A stretch of 64,000 nucleotides of DNA from JBCBKP01 sp038521625 (GTDB lineage Bacteria; Planctomycetota; Phycisphaerae; Phycisphaerales; UBA1924), in contig JBCBKP010000001.1 of NCBI GenBank assembly GCA_038521625.1, positions 310,001-374,000 of the forward strand, in the 5' to 3' direction. The translations under genes were made by a program, and so were the position numbers. Within the stretch, counting starts at the first letter, position 1. The number at the start of each line of letters is the position of its first letter. The notes below the pieces were generated by a model that saw nothing but the letters and a program-made list of their open reading frames with translations, did not search any database and was not told where the DNA came from. This document shows positions 36,800 to 43,661 of this stretch, piece after piece.

Positions 36800-37121
36800 C
36801 CGCCGATGCCCCCGTCCCGGCGGGCCCTCTCGGGCTCCGGCCGGGCGTTGCGCCGCGTCTGGGAGCGCTCGGTCGTCCCCCGGGAGTGGTCTCGGGGCAT
36901 GGCCGATCGGGCCCGACTGGCTGGGTTCAAGGGGGCGGGCGCCGCCACGAGATGGCGTCCGAGCCCCTGGTACAGCACAGCTTACGCGGATCCGGGGTCG
37001 CCGCCTAGGGCCTTGATGGGCGTATTGGACCCTCCTCGCGGCCCGGATCGACCGGGGGGCGGATCGGGTCTATCGTTCCGGCCCAGCAGAAAAGAGCGGA
37101 TCCACCCGCCGGAGCGATGCC
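36800..37121. other. 322-bp divergent region between rnc and rpmH
   Basis: No gene supported. The only signal is TATCGT at 37071-37076, a possible -10 box for rpmH with a leader of about 40 nt that contains GGAG. No DnaA-box cluster or origin-like AT-rich DNA was seen, although rpmH lies near the origin in many bacteria. Confidence 0.5.
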
Positions 37122-37262
37122 ATGGCCGTCCACTACAACCGCCGCCTGAGCCGGATCAAGAAGAAGCGCAAGAGCGGCTTCCGCGCCCGCATGAAGACGA
37201 GCAAGGGGCGGAAGATCCTGAACAAGCGTCGCCGCATCGGCCGCCGTCTGACCTCGGTCTGA
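37122..37262 (+). CDS. rpmH: 50S ribosomal protein L34
   Basis: A 46-residue, very basic ribosomal protein. The core SGFRARMKTSKGRKILNKRR (residues 18-37) matches the L34 pattern HGFRARM-TK-GRKVL-RRR, followed by RIGRRLTSV in place of the usual KGRKRLTV-like end. The first 15 residues (MAVHYNRRLSRIKKK) replace the usual KRTYQPSKLKR start. GGAG lies 9 bp before the ATG. The usual follower rnpA (RNase P protein) is absent; a SRAP gene on the opposite strand comes next. Confidence 0.92.
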   Translation: MAVHYNRRLSRIKKKRKSGFRARMKTSKGRKILNKRRRIGRRLTSV

Positions 37263-37267
37263 CCTCG

Positions 37268-37287
37268 TCGCGGCCGTCCGGCCGCGA
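37268..37287 (+). terminator. Hairpin after rpmH
   Basis: TCGCGGCC, loop GTCC, GGCCGCGA: perfect 8-bp stem 5 bp after the stop codon, without a T-tract. A further GATCTCG/CGAGATC inverted repeat follows. Confidence 0.45.
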
Positions 37288-37331
37288 GGCCTGATCTCGT
37301 CGCCCCATCCGGTCGCGAGATCGGCGACCGC

Positions 37332-37349
37332 CCGCGGACGAATCCGCGG
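37332..37349 (-). terminator. Hairpin after SRAP gene
   Basis: CCGCGGA, loop of four, TCCGCGG, 10 bp beyond the stop codon of the minus-strand SRAP gene. No U-tract. Confidence 0.4.
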
Positions 37350-37359
37350 CGGGCCAACC

Positions 37360-38124
37360 CTACATCCCGAAGAGGCCCTTCGATTCATCGATGGCATCGT
37401 CGAGGAGCGACGGGTCGTCGTTGCGCACGCTGTTGACCCGCGTCGAGACCGGTCGCGACGGCATCGCGCTGGCCGTGTAGGGCGTGCAGAGCCGCCGGGC
37501 GTCGTCGATCGAAGTCCGCTCGTCGAGCCACGCGGTCCAGGCCTCGCGCGGCAGGATGACCGGCATCCTCGGGTGGATCTCCGCGAGCGCCGGGTTCGCG
37601 GCGCAGGTCAGGATCGTCGCGGTCTCGAGGTCGGCATCGATCGACGGATCGCGCCAAGTCTCCCAGAGGCCCGCCATCGCGTAGACCGCCGGCCGGCCTC
37701 GCTCGTTTTCCACCGAGACCGCGAGCGGCTGCTTGCCGGCGGGTCCCTGCTTCCATTCATAGAAACCGTCGGCGGGGACGAGGCAGCGGCGCTTCGCGAA
37801 GGCGTCGCGGAAGGCCGGCTTCTCGTGCGCGGTCTCGGAGCGCGCGTTGATTGTTTTGTACGCCATCGAGTCGTCGTTTGACCAGAACGGGATCAGCCCC
37901 CAGCGCGGCGCGGCGAGCTCGGTGTCGCCGCGCCGGCGTCGGACGACGGCGATGTGCTGGCCCGGCGCGATGTTGTATCGGGGGCCGAGGGCGCTCGCGG
38001 CGCGCTCGCGCTCGGGGTTCCCCTTGATCGACTCGGGGTCGAGCGTCTTGTCGGGCAGGCCGACGATCTCGAACTGGGCGACGATGTGCTCGGGGAGGGT
38101 GTGGAGGTAGAAGCGGCCGCACAT
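37360..38124 (-). CDS. SRAP-domain protein (YedK/HMCES type)
   Basis: A 254-residue protein that forms a covalent link with abasic sites in single-stranded DNA and so shields them. The start at MCGRF places the reactive Cys2 directly after the initiator methionine, as the mechanism requires. Other family residues are Asn93 in TINARSE, Glu123 in DGFYEW and His184 in IHPRMPVIL. The start codon has no SD; TACGCT lies 6 bp upstream. The length is slightly above the E. coli protein. Confidence 0.95.
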   Translation of the reverse strand: MCGRFYLHTLPEHIVAQFEIVGLPDKTLDPESIKGNPERERAASALGPRYNIAPGQHIAVVRRRRGDTELAAPRWGLIPFWSNDDSMAYKTINARSETAHEKPAFRDAFAKRRCLVPADGFYEWKQGPAGKQPLAVSVENERGRPAVYAMAGLWETWRDPSIDADLETATILTCAANPALAEIHPRMPVILPREAWTAWLDERTSIDDARRLCTPYTASAMPSRPVSTRVNSVRNDDPSLLDDAIDESKGLFGM

Positions 38125-38130
38125 ACGCCA

Positions 38131-38136
38131 AGCGTA
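38131..38136 (-). promoter_or_regulatory. Putative -10 box of SRAP gene
   Basis: TACGCT on the minus strand, 6 bp before the ATG at 38124. Because Cys2 fixes the true start, this is one of the firmest leaderless examples in the window. Confidence 0.5.
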
Positions 38137-38387
38137 ATCATCGAGAAGCCGGCGGAATTCGCCCAGATCACCAACGCCGGGGCGTTGCCGGCCCGCGATC
38201 CATGGCCGCCGAGTCTGCGACGGATCCTCTTGGCCCGCGCGCCAGGCCGGCAGCGGTGCCTCCGCCCGGTTGTTCTTGAGCGGACCGGCACGGAAGGATC
38301 GCGTATCTTCAGAGGCTGGCCGAGGGCCACGCCGAGCTCCGCCGACGTCGGCGCGTTCACGCGGCACCGCTTTCAAGGATGCAGCCC

Positions 38388-39092
38388 ATGAGACAGGCGT
38401 GGGGGGTCGTGACCTTTCTTGCGTGCGGCGCCGCGCACGCGCAGCTCGTCGGCGAGTTCGATCTTCGGGTCGACTTCGGCGACGATCTCTTCTCGTGGGG
38501 CGGGCTGGGCGGCTCGGAGAACTTCTTCCAGGCCCAGCCGCTGCGCGGCGCTCGCTACGGCATCGTCGCGGGCTCGCTCCGCGGTGTCGCGATCGACTAC
38601 GACGTCTCCATAGCGGCCCTCCCGACCAGCCAGCTGCGCGACATGGCGGTCGCGCTCGGCCCCCCCGGCGTCTCGCGCCCGTACGCCTTCCGGCCCGCGC
38701 CGAGCGAGTCACGGTCCGGGGCCGGCCAGTTCAGCGGGACGGTCGACGGCCGGGGTCAGGGCGGGCTCTTCGTGCTCGATTCGAGAGACGTCCTATTCAT
38801 GGAGCTGTACGAGACCATCAACGACTTCCCGTTCTCGGCCGACGGCGTCTGGTTCGCCGGCAGCGAGTTCACGATCACGTTCCAGGCCGAGTTCGATGTC
38901 GGTGGATGCGGCCCGGCCGACCTGGCGGTGCCGTTCGGCGTGCTGAGCCAGCTCGACGCGGCCGAGTTCGTGCGCCTGTTCTTCGACCAGGAGGTCATCG
39001 CGGGCGCGTACGCCGAGCCACTCGGGGTCGTGAGCGCCGCCGACGTCGACGAGTTCGTCAGGCTGTACTTCGAGGGCTGCGCGTCGCGGTAG
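38388..39092 (+). CDS. Exported protein with GC-type dockerin-like end
   Basis: A 234-residue secreted protein. ATG 38388 is chosen since AAGGA lies 8 bp upstream; an ATG three codons earlier overlaps that site. Signal peptide about 1-18 (ending AAHAQ). Residues 20-170 form a beta-rich domain of unknown function. From about 174 comes CGPADLAVPFGVLSQLDAAEFV and then EPLGVVSAADVDEFVRLYFEGC: two 30-residue dockerin-like units between two cysteines, the planctomycete 'GC-type' anchor. The GDSL hydrolase at 50283 has the same end. Confidence 0.75.
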   Translation: MRQAWGVVTFLACGAAHAQLVGEFDLRVDFGDDLFSWGGLGGSENFFQAQPLRGARYGIVAGSLRGVAIDYDVSIAALPTSQLRDMAVALGPPGVSRPYAFRPAPSESRSGAGQFSGTVDGRGQGGLFVLDSRDVLFMELYETINDFPFSADGVWFAGSEFTITFQAEFDVGGCGPADLAVPFGVLSQLDAAEFVRLFFDQEVIAGAYAEPLGVVSAADVDEFVRLYFEGCASR

Positions 39093-39104
39093 TCAGCCAA
39101 CGGT

Positions 39105-39136
39105 GCGGGCGGGACGCCGAGCGGCCGACCGCCCGC
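39105..39136. terminator. Hairpin between dockerin protein and nuoB
   Basis: GCGGGCGG and CCGCCCGC form a perfect 8-bp stem around a 16-nt loop, 12 bp after the plus-strand stop and 70 bp beyond the nuoB stop. It could serve both converging transcripts. Confidence 0.45.
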
Positions 39137-39206
39137 TTCCCGGTCTCGCGCGCAATCTTCTGCGCTCCGGCCGGTCGGGTGCCGACGCCCGCCGGGTCTT
39201 GCGGAA

Positions 39207-39776
39207 TCAGGGCCCGACGGTCAGCCCGACCGGCTGCGGCTTCACGCTGTGGCCCGGCGAGACCGCAAGGCCGAGAGGAACGCGCTCGCCGTTCGGGCCC
39301 TTGGGCGGGATGCCCTCGTTGTCGATGTGCCGCTGGATCGCCATGACCGCCTCGATCAGCATCTCGGGGCGCGGCGGGCAGCCGGGGACATAGACATCGA
39401 CCGGGATGAACTGGTCGCAGCCCTGGACCGTGGCATAGGTGTCGAAGACGCCGCCGGTGCTGGCGCAGGCGCCCATCGAGATGACCCACTTCGGCTCGGT
39501 CATCTGCTCGTAGATCCTCTGGAGCACCGGGAGCATCTTGGTGGAGATCCGCCCGGCGACGATCAGCAGGTCGGACTGGCGGGGGCTGAAGCGCATCACC
39601 TCGGCGCCGAAGCGGGCGAGGTCGTAGCGGCTCGACGCCGTCGCCATCAGCTCGATGCCGCAGCAGGCCGTGGCGAACGGGATCGGCCAGAGGCTGTTGC
39701 GGCGGGCCCAGTTGACGACCCGCTGGAGCTGGAGCGTCAGGATCTGGTCGGTGGCGATGGAGGCTTCGATGCCCAT
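39207..39776 (-). CDS. nuoB: NADH-quinone oxidoreductase subunit B
   Basis: Carries the terminal iron-sulfur cluster N2 of respiratory complex I, next to the quinone site on the inner face of the membrane. The 189-residue chain has the four cluster cysteines: Cys38 and Cys39 in FATACCGIE, Cys104 in MGACASTGG and Cys133 in VPGCPPRPE. GAGGAG precedes the ATG. No other nuo gene is adjacent; the next gene downstream is convergent and the upstream one divergent, so it is a solitary subunit gene. Confidence 0.95.
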   Translation of the reverse strand: MGIEASIATDQILTLQLQRVVNWARRNSLWPIPFATACCGIELMATASSRYDLARFGAEVMRFSPRQSDLLIVAGRISTKMLPVLQRIYEQMTEPKWVISMGACASTGGVFDTYATVQGCDQFIPVDVYVPGCPPRPEMLIEAVMAIQRHIDNEGIPPKGPNGERVPLGLAVSPGHSVKPQPVGLTVGP

Positions 39777-39870
39777 GGAACGTCACTCCTCGGAGATGGC
39801 GGAGCATAGTCCCGCCGAGGATCCTGTTCGGCAGGAACGGGCTCCCCGATGAGCCGACGGATCCACCGTT

Positions 39871-39876
39871 TATAGT
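39871..39876 (+). promoter_or_regulatory. Putative -10 box of marR cassette
   Basis: TATAGT directly abuts the palindrome at 39876-39904, so a bound regulator would cover the transcription start. This suits autorepression by the MarR protein. Confidence 0.45.
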
Positions 39877-39904
39877 TCGGACTCAAAAAGATTTTGACTA
39901 CGAA
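39876..39904. promoter_or_regulatory. Palindromic operator candidate for MarR
   Basis: A 13-3-13 inverted repeat: TTCGGACTCAAAA, AGA, TTTTGACTACGAA. Eleven of 13 positions pair, and the core TCAAAA-AGA-TTTTGA is perfect. It is the most AT-rich stretch nearby and lies 50 bp before the marR start and 100 bp before the divergent nuoB start. MarR dimers typically bind such sites. Confidence 0.65.
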
Positions 39905-39953
39905 GAATAGTCAGCGAGGCTGGGGGCGTTCGCCGGGCAGGAGGACCGCCGGG

Positions 39954-40571
39954 GTGACCGACAGCACGCACCAACTCGCCGCCGCGATGCACAAGCTGGT
40001 GCTGCTGCTGCGATCGGAAGGCCGCGCCGGAGCGCGCACCGCCGGGTTATCGGCGACGCAAGCGCAGATCCTGGCCGAGGTCGAGCGGCTCGAGCAGCCG
40101 GGCGTCGGGGCGATCGCGGCGGCGCTGTCGCTGACGGCGCCGACGGTGAGCTCGGCGGTCTCGACGCTGGTCAAGAAGGGACTGGTCGAGAAGGTGAGGC
40201 GTGAGGACGACGCACGGGCAGTGCGGCTGGCGCTGACGCCGGCGGGTCGCGCGATCGCGGAGTCCTCGGACGAGTGGCCGCACGCGTTGATCGACGGGCT
40301 CGGCGGTCTCGGTGAGGACGAGCGCGCGGAGCTGCTGCGTTCGTTCACGCGGCTGATCGGGTCGCTGGAGCGGTCGGGGGCGATCCCGCTGTCCCGGATG
40401 TGCGTGAACTGCGCGCACTTCCGACCGGAGGCGCACCCCGGCGAGGCCAGACCGCATCACTGCGCGTTGATCGACGCGCCGATTGGTTTGACCGATCTGC
40501 GGATCGACTGCGGGGAGATGGAGCCGGCGGAAGCGCCGGCGCGGGATCGATCGCTGGCCGCGCTCGGCTGA
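39954..40571 (+). CDS. MarR-family regulator with Cys/His-rich C-terminus
   Basis: A 205-residue transcription factor. GTG 39954 is preferred (AGGAGG 9 bp upstream) over a TTG 60 bp earlier that lies within the operator. A winged helix covers about residues 25-110: LSATQAQILAEVERLEQPGVG, then LTAPTVSSAVSTLVKKGLVEK as recognition helix and REDDARAVRLALT as wing. The C-terminal 50 residues are unusual, with MCVNCAHFRPEAHPG, PHHCALIDAP and LRIDCGE: four cysteines and three histidines that could bind metal or sense redox state. It heads a three-gene cassette. Confidence 0.88.
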   Translation: MTDSTHQLAAAMHKLVLLLRSEGRAGARTAGLSATQAQILAEVERLEQPGVGAIAAALSLTAPTVSSAVSTLVKKGLVEKVRREDDARAVRLALTPAGRAIAESSDEWPHALIDGLGGLGEDERAELLRSFTRLIGSLERSGAIPLSRMCVNCAHFRPEAHPGEARPHHCALIDAPIGLTDLRIDCGEMEPAEAPARDRSLAALG

Positions 40572-40630
40572 GCGCGGGGTGGCATTGGGGTCGGGGGGCC
40601 GGCCCGCTCGCACTGTGGAAGGAGACCGGA

Positions 40631-41314
40631 ATGTCGCGATCGATTCTCGCGGGCGCTGTCGCTGCGCCCATCCTGTTGTCACTCTCCGCGGGCTGCGCCA
40701 CGGTCAGCACGGCGCAGCCGTCGCTCCGCCCGGACGGCTCGATCATCGGGGCGCCGCGTTCGAATCGAGGGTTCGAGGCGATCTCGGAGTCGGAGCTGGC
40801 GCTGTTGAAGAAGTCGGTGCTCTTCACGGAGGAGGACGCGCGGTACCTGCGGATGTCGAAGGCGGTGCTGAGTCCGCACCTCGACGAGCTGCTGGGCGTC
40901 TGGTACGGCTTCGTGGGCGCGAACGAGCACCTGCTGTACTACTTCTCGAGCCCGAGCACGGGCGACCCGCAGCCGGAGTACCTGGCGCGCGTCCGCGAGC
41001 GCTTCGGCCGCTGGGTGCTCGAGACCGCCGACGCCGATTTCGATCAGGCGTGGCTGAACCGGCAGCTCGAGATCGGTTTGCGTCACCACCGGATCGCGAA
41101 GAACACGACCGACGACGCGGACGCCGCGGCGCACATCCCGCTGCGGTACATGATCGCGCTGTACTACCCGGTGACGGCGACGATGGAACCGTTCCTCGCG
41201 CGGGGCGGCCACTCCGAGGAGGACGTCCGCAAGATGCACGCGGCGTGGGAGAAGGCGGTGCTGATGAGCGCCATCCTGTGGGTCCAGCCGTACACGCCGC
41301 CGCGCGACTTCTGA
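40631..41314 (+). CDS. Protoglobin-domain lipoprotein
   Basis: A 227-residue haem protein. It starts at ATG 40631 (GGAAGGAGACC upstream) with a lipoprotein signal and lipobox LSAGC (Cys22). From about residue 50 it follows the protoglobin pattern: FTEEDARYLRMSKAVLSPHL, LLYYFSSP, and EIGLRHHRIAKN, where His152 or His153 would be the proximal haem ligand, then IPLRYMIALYYPV. Protoglobins bind O2, CO and NO. A lipid-anchored envelope form is unusual and would place gas binding outside the cytoplasm. It is 59 bp after marR. Confidence 0.82.
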   Translation: MSRSILAGAVAAPILLSLSAGCATVSTAQPSLRPDGSIIGAPRSNRGFEAISESELALLKKSVLFTEEDARYLRMSKAVLSPHLDELLGVWYGFVGANEHLLYYFSSPSTGDPQPEYLARVRERFGRWVLETADADFDQAWLNRQLEIGLRHHRIAKNTTDDADAAAHIPLRYMIALYYPVTATMEPFLARGGHSEEDVRKMHAAWEKAVLMSAILWVQPYTPPRDF

Positions 41315-41365
41315 GATGCGGTCCTGTGGGTTGCTCTTGGTGGGTTCTTAGAAAGGAGATCGAAC

Positions 41366-41602
41366 ATGGAGAAGGCAACATTCTATCACGCGGGCTGCCC
41401 GGTGTGCGTCGAGGCGGAGCGGCCAGTCGCCGACGGTCTGGACCGGTCGCGGTACGAGGTCGAGGTCGTGCACCTCGGGGAGTCGAGCGGACGCATCGCG
41501 GAGGCCGAGTCGGCGGGCGTGGGGTCGGTGCCGGCGCTGGTGATCGGCGGCGCGGCGCTGCACATCAACCACGGCGCGGACCTGACGGCGCTGAAGGGAT
41601 GA
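41366..41602 (+). CDS. Small thioredoxin/glutaredoxin-like protein
   Basis: A 78-residue single-domain thiol protein without signal peptide. The active site is HAGCPVCVEAE with Cys11 and Cys14. SVPALVIGG (Val-Pro, cis-proline) near residue 55 completes the thioredoxin fold, and IAEAESAGV precedes it. AAAGGAG stands before the ATG. It is 51 bp after the protoglobin gene and ends the marR cassette. A cytoplasmic thiol reductase or redox sensor for the MarR cysteines is one possibility. Confidence 0.82.
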   Translation: MEKATFYHAGCPVCVEAERPVADGLDRSRYEVEVVHLGESSGRIAEAESAGVGSVPALVIGGAALHINHGADLTALKG

Positions 41603-41608
41603 CGGTTC

Positions 41609-41633
41609 GGGCGGCCGCCGAGGGGCGCCGCCC
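41609..41633. terminator. Hairpin after marR cassette
   Basis: GGGCGGC, 11-nt loop, GCCGCCC; 6 bp after the thioredoxin-like stop and 32 bp beyond the ACT gene stop on the other strand. Confidence 0.45.
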
Positions 41634-41664
41634 GGCATTGCGATCGTGACGCGGGCGATCGCGC

Positions 41665-42132
41665 TCAGGCCGCGCCGGAATCGGTCGGACGCTCGGGCGC
41701 GATCACGCCGGTGGGCAGGTCGGCCTCGGAGAGGCGCCGGACGACGAAGCCCGGGTCGTCGACTCGGAGGACGCAGAGCTCGGGGCGTCCGTTGCGGCTC
41801 GGGGCCATGTAGGCGTAGCGGACGTTGACGCGTTCGTCGGCCATCGTCTTGGCGAGCTCGCGGAGCGTGCCCTCGCGCTCGCCGGTCTCGACGGCGACGA
41901 CCTCGGCCTCAAGGATCGGGCCGATGCCGGACTCGGTGAGGGACTCGCAGACGGCGCGGAGCTGCTCGACCGGGTCGCCCAGGAGGCGGACGAGCCCGCG
42001 CCCGTTGTGCTCTGAGACGGACATGGACTCGATCTGGACGCCGGCGGCGGCGACGGCCTCGAGGACGCCGGCGAGCTCGCCGGGGCGGTCATCGAGGTAG
42101 ATCGAGAATTCGTGGAGGCAGCGTGGGCTCAT
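41665..42132 (-). CDS. Tandem ACT-domain protein
   Basis: A 155-residue cytoplasmic protein made of two ACT-like halves. The first begins EFSIYLDDRPGELAGVLEAVAAAG with the usual Gly-Glu turn; the second starts around EVVAVETGEREGTLRELAKTM. ACT domains bind small ligands such as amino acids. No catalytic domain is fused, so a regulatory role is likely; the target is unknown. TAGAGT lies about 26 bp before the ATG on its strand, but no good SD is visible. Confidence 0.82.
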   Translation of the reverse strand: MSPRCLHEFSIYLDDRPGELAGVLEAVAAAGVQIESMSVSEHNGRGLVRLLGDPVEQLRAVCESLTESGIGPILEAEVVAVETGEREGTLRELAKTMADERVNVRYAYMAPSRNGRPELCVLRVDDPGFVVRRLSEADLPTGVIAPERPTDSGAA

Positions 42133-42167
42133 GCAAAGTTCCGGGCCGCGACTCTAGGCGGGCCCCG

Positions 42168-43661
42168 TTACGCGGGCTCCGGGCCGCGGGTTCGGACGTG
42201 TGTCTCGTCCTCTGAGGTGGCGGGGTTCTTCGACGCTCCGCGCTCGGAGCCTGCAAGATCGGCGAGCGTAAAGCGGTCCGAGGCGGATCGTTGCGCCCGT
42301 TTGAGGGCGTCCCACGTCTCCGGATCGACGTCCGCGGGCTCCTGGGGGGCGCCGGCGGAGCGTCGCCAGGCGTCGAGGACGCTGGAGGCCTCGATCTGGT
42401 GGGCCGGGCGGGCCAGGGTGAAGCGGTCGGGCTCGTCGGCGGCGGTGCCCGTCTGGCGGAGGACGCCCACCGCGGCGAGCGCGGTGAGCACGCGCTCGGC
42501 GCTGGATTCGGAGATGCCCACCGCGCGGGCGGCGTGGCGCGGGCCCGTGGTCTTGGCGCGCTCGAAGCGCCCGGCGACGACGGCGGCGACGGCCAGGGCG
42601 GCCATGGGATCGACCGCGGCGTTGTCGGCGTCCGAGGCGGCCTCGTCCTCGGCCGACCAGGCGTCGAAGTGCTGCAGGGCATATGCGACCTGGAGCCCGA
42701 AGAGCACGATCAGCCAGGTCGCGTAGACCCAGAGCAAGAAGAGCGGCAGGAACGCCACGGCGCCGTACAGCTGCTCGAAGTTGCCGATCGCGAAACCGAC
42801 GTAGCCGGTGAACGCCCACTTGGCGGCCTCCCACATCACCGCGGCGACCGCCGCGCCGGCGAGGGCGGGGCGGAGCCGAACGCGGGTGTTGGGGACGGTC
42901 GTGTAGGCGAGCAGCAGGAGCGAGAGGTTGACCAGCAGCGTGACGGTCAGCCCGAGGATCGTGCCCCAGACGCCCTCGTCGGCGGGGAGCAGCGCCTGGA
43001 TCCTCCCGCCGACGGCGAAGGCGCCGAGGAGCAGGATGGTGCCCAGCGTGAGCGTGGTCCAGTACATCGCGACGCGCCGCGACCAGGCTCGCCCGGTCGG
43101 CGCGCGGTAGATCTGGTTGAACGACTTCTCGAGCTCGACGAGCATCGAGATCGAGGCGTACGCGAGCAGCAGCACGCCGAGGATGCCGATGGCGCGGAGC
43201 GGGACGTTGGCCGCCTGGTCGAGGAGCTGGCGGACGAGGTCGTCGGTGCGCACCGAGCCGATCGAGTCCGTCGCCTCTGCCGTTGCCGGCTCGACGCGGT
43301 CCCTGGCGCTTTCCGCGATCTCGGCCTCGCCCGGCTCGGGCGCGGCCGTGCCGACGGGCGACTCCTGTTCTCCCGGTTCGGCCGTCGCGCCCGCGTCGTT
43401 GGTGATGGTGTCGATGCCGGCGTAGGCGAGCAGGCGTTCGACCTGCGGCCGCAGCTCCTCCTCTCCAACGAATTGGTTGACGACCACGGCGGAGATCACG
43501 AGCACCGGCACGATCGTGAAGATCGTGCGATAGGCGAGCGCGGCGGCCATGCGCGGGATCTGGCTGCGCGTGATGCCGCGGCCGACCTGGCGCATGACGC
43601 GCGCGGTCTTGCGGAGCTCCTCGCGCTCCTTGGTGATTCGGTCGAAGAGGCGCGCGAGCAT
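42168..43661 (-). CDS. YihY/BrkB-family membrane protein
   Basis: A 497-residue integral membrane protein with six helices of the YihY/BrkB type (AALAYRTIFTIVPVLVISAVVV, then IGILGVLLLAYASISMLVELE, FNQIYR, and LPLFLLWVYATWLIVLFG). A long Glu/Ala/Pro-rich insertion of about 80 residues lies between helices 1 and 2. After the membrane part there is a C-terminal domain (about 370-497) resembling a winged helix (RHAARAVGISESSAERVLTALAAVGVL), with a disordered tail. Its ATG overlaps the stop of the upstream pseudouridine synthase gene (TGATG). Confidence 0.85.
   Translation of the reverse strand: MLARLFDRITKEREELRKTARVMRQVGRGITRSQIPRMAAALAYRTIFTIVPVLVISAVVVNQFVGEEELRPQVERLLAYAGIDTITNDAGATAEPGEQESPVGTAAPEPGEAEIAESARDRVEPATAEATDSIGSVRTDDLVRQLLDQAANVPLRAIGILGVLLLAYASISMLVELEKSFNQIYRAPTGRAWSRRVAMYWTTLTLGTILLLGAFAVGGRIQALLPADEGVWGTILGLTVTLLVNLSLLLLAYTTVPNTRVRLRPALAGAAVAAVMWEAAKWAFTGYVGFAIGNFEQLYGAVAFLPLFLLWVYATWLIVLFGLQVAYALQHFDAWSAEDEAASDADNAAVDPMAALAVAAVVAGRFERAKTTGPRHAARAVGISESSAERVLTALAAVGVLRQTGTAADEPDRFTLARPAHQIEASSVLDAWRRSAGAPQEPADVDPETWDALKRAQRSASDRFTLADLAGSERGASKNPATSEDETHVRTRGPEPA

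Noticed and set aside
36800..37121. Replication origin next to rpmH
   Set aside because: No DnaA-box cluster, AT-rich unwinding region, dnaA or dnaN is visible.
39894..39953. TTG start 60 bp upstream for the MarR gene
   Set aside because: It lies inside the palindromic operator and has no SD; GTG 39954 has AGGAGG at optimal distance.
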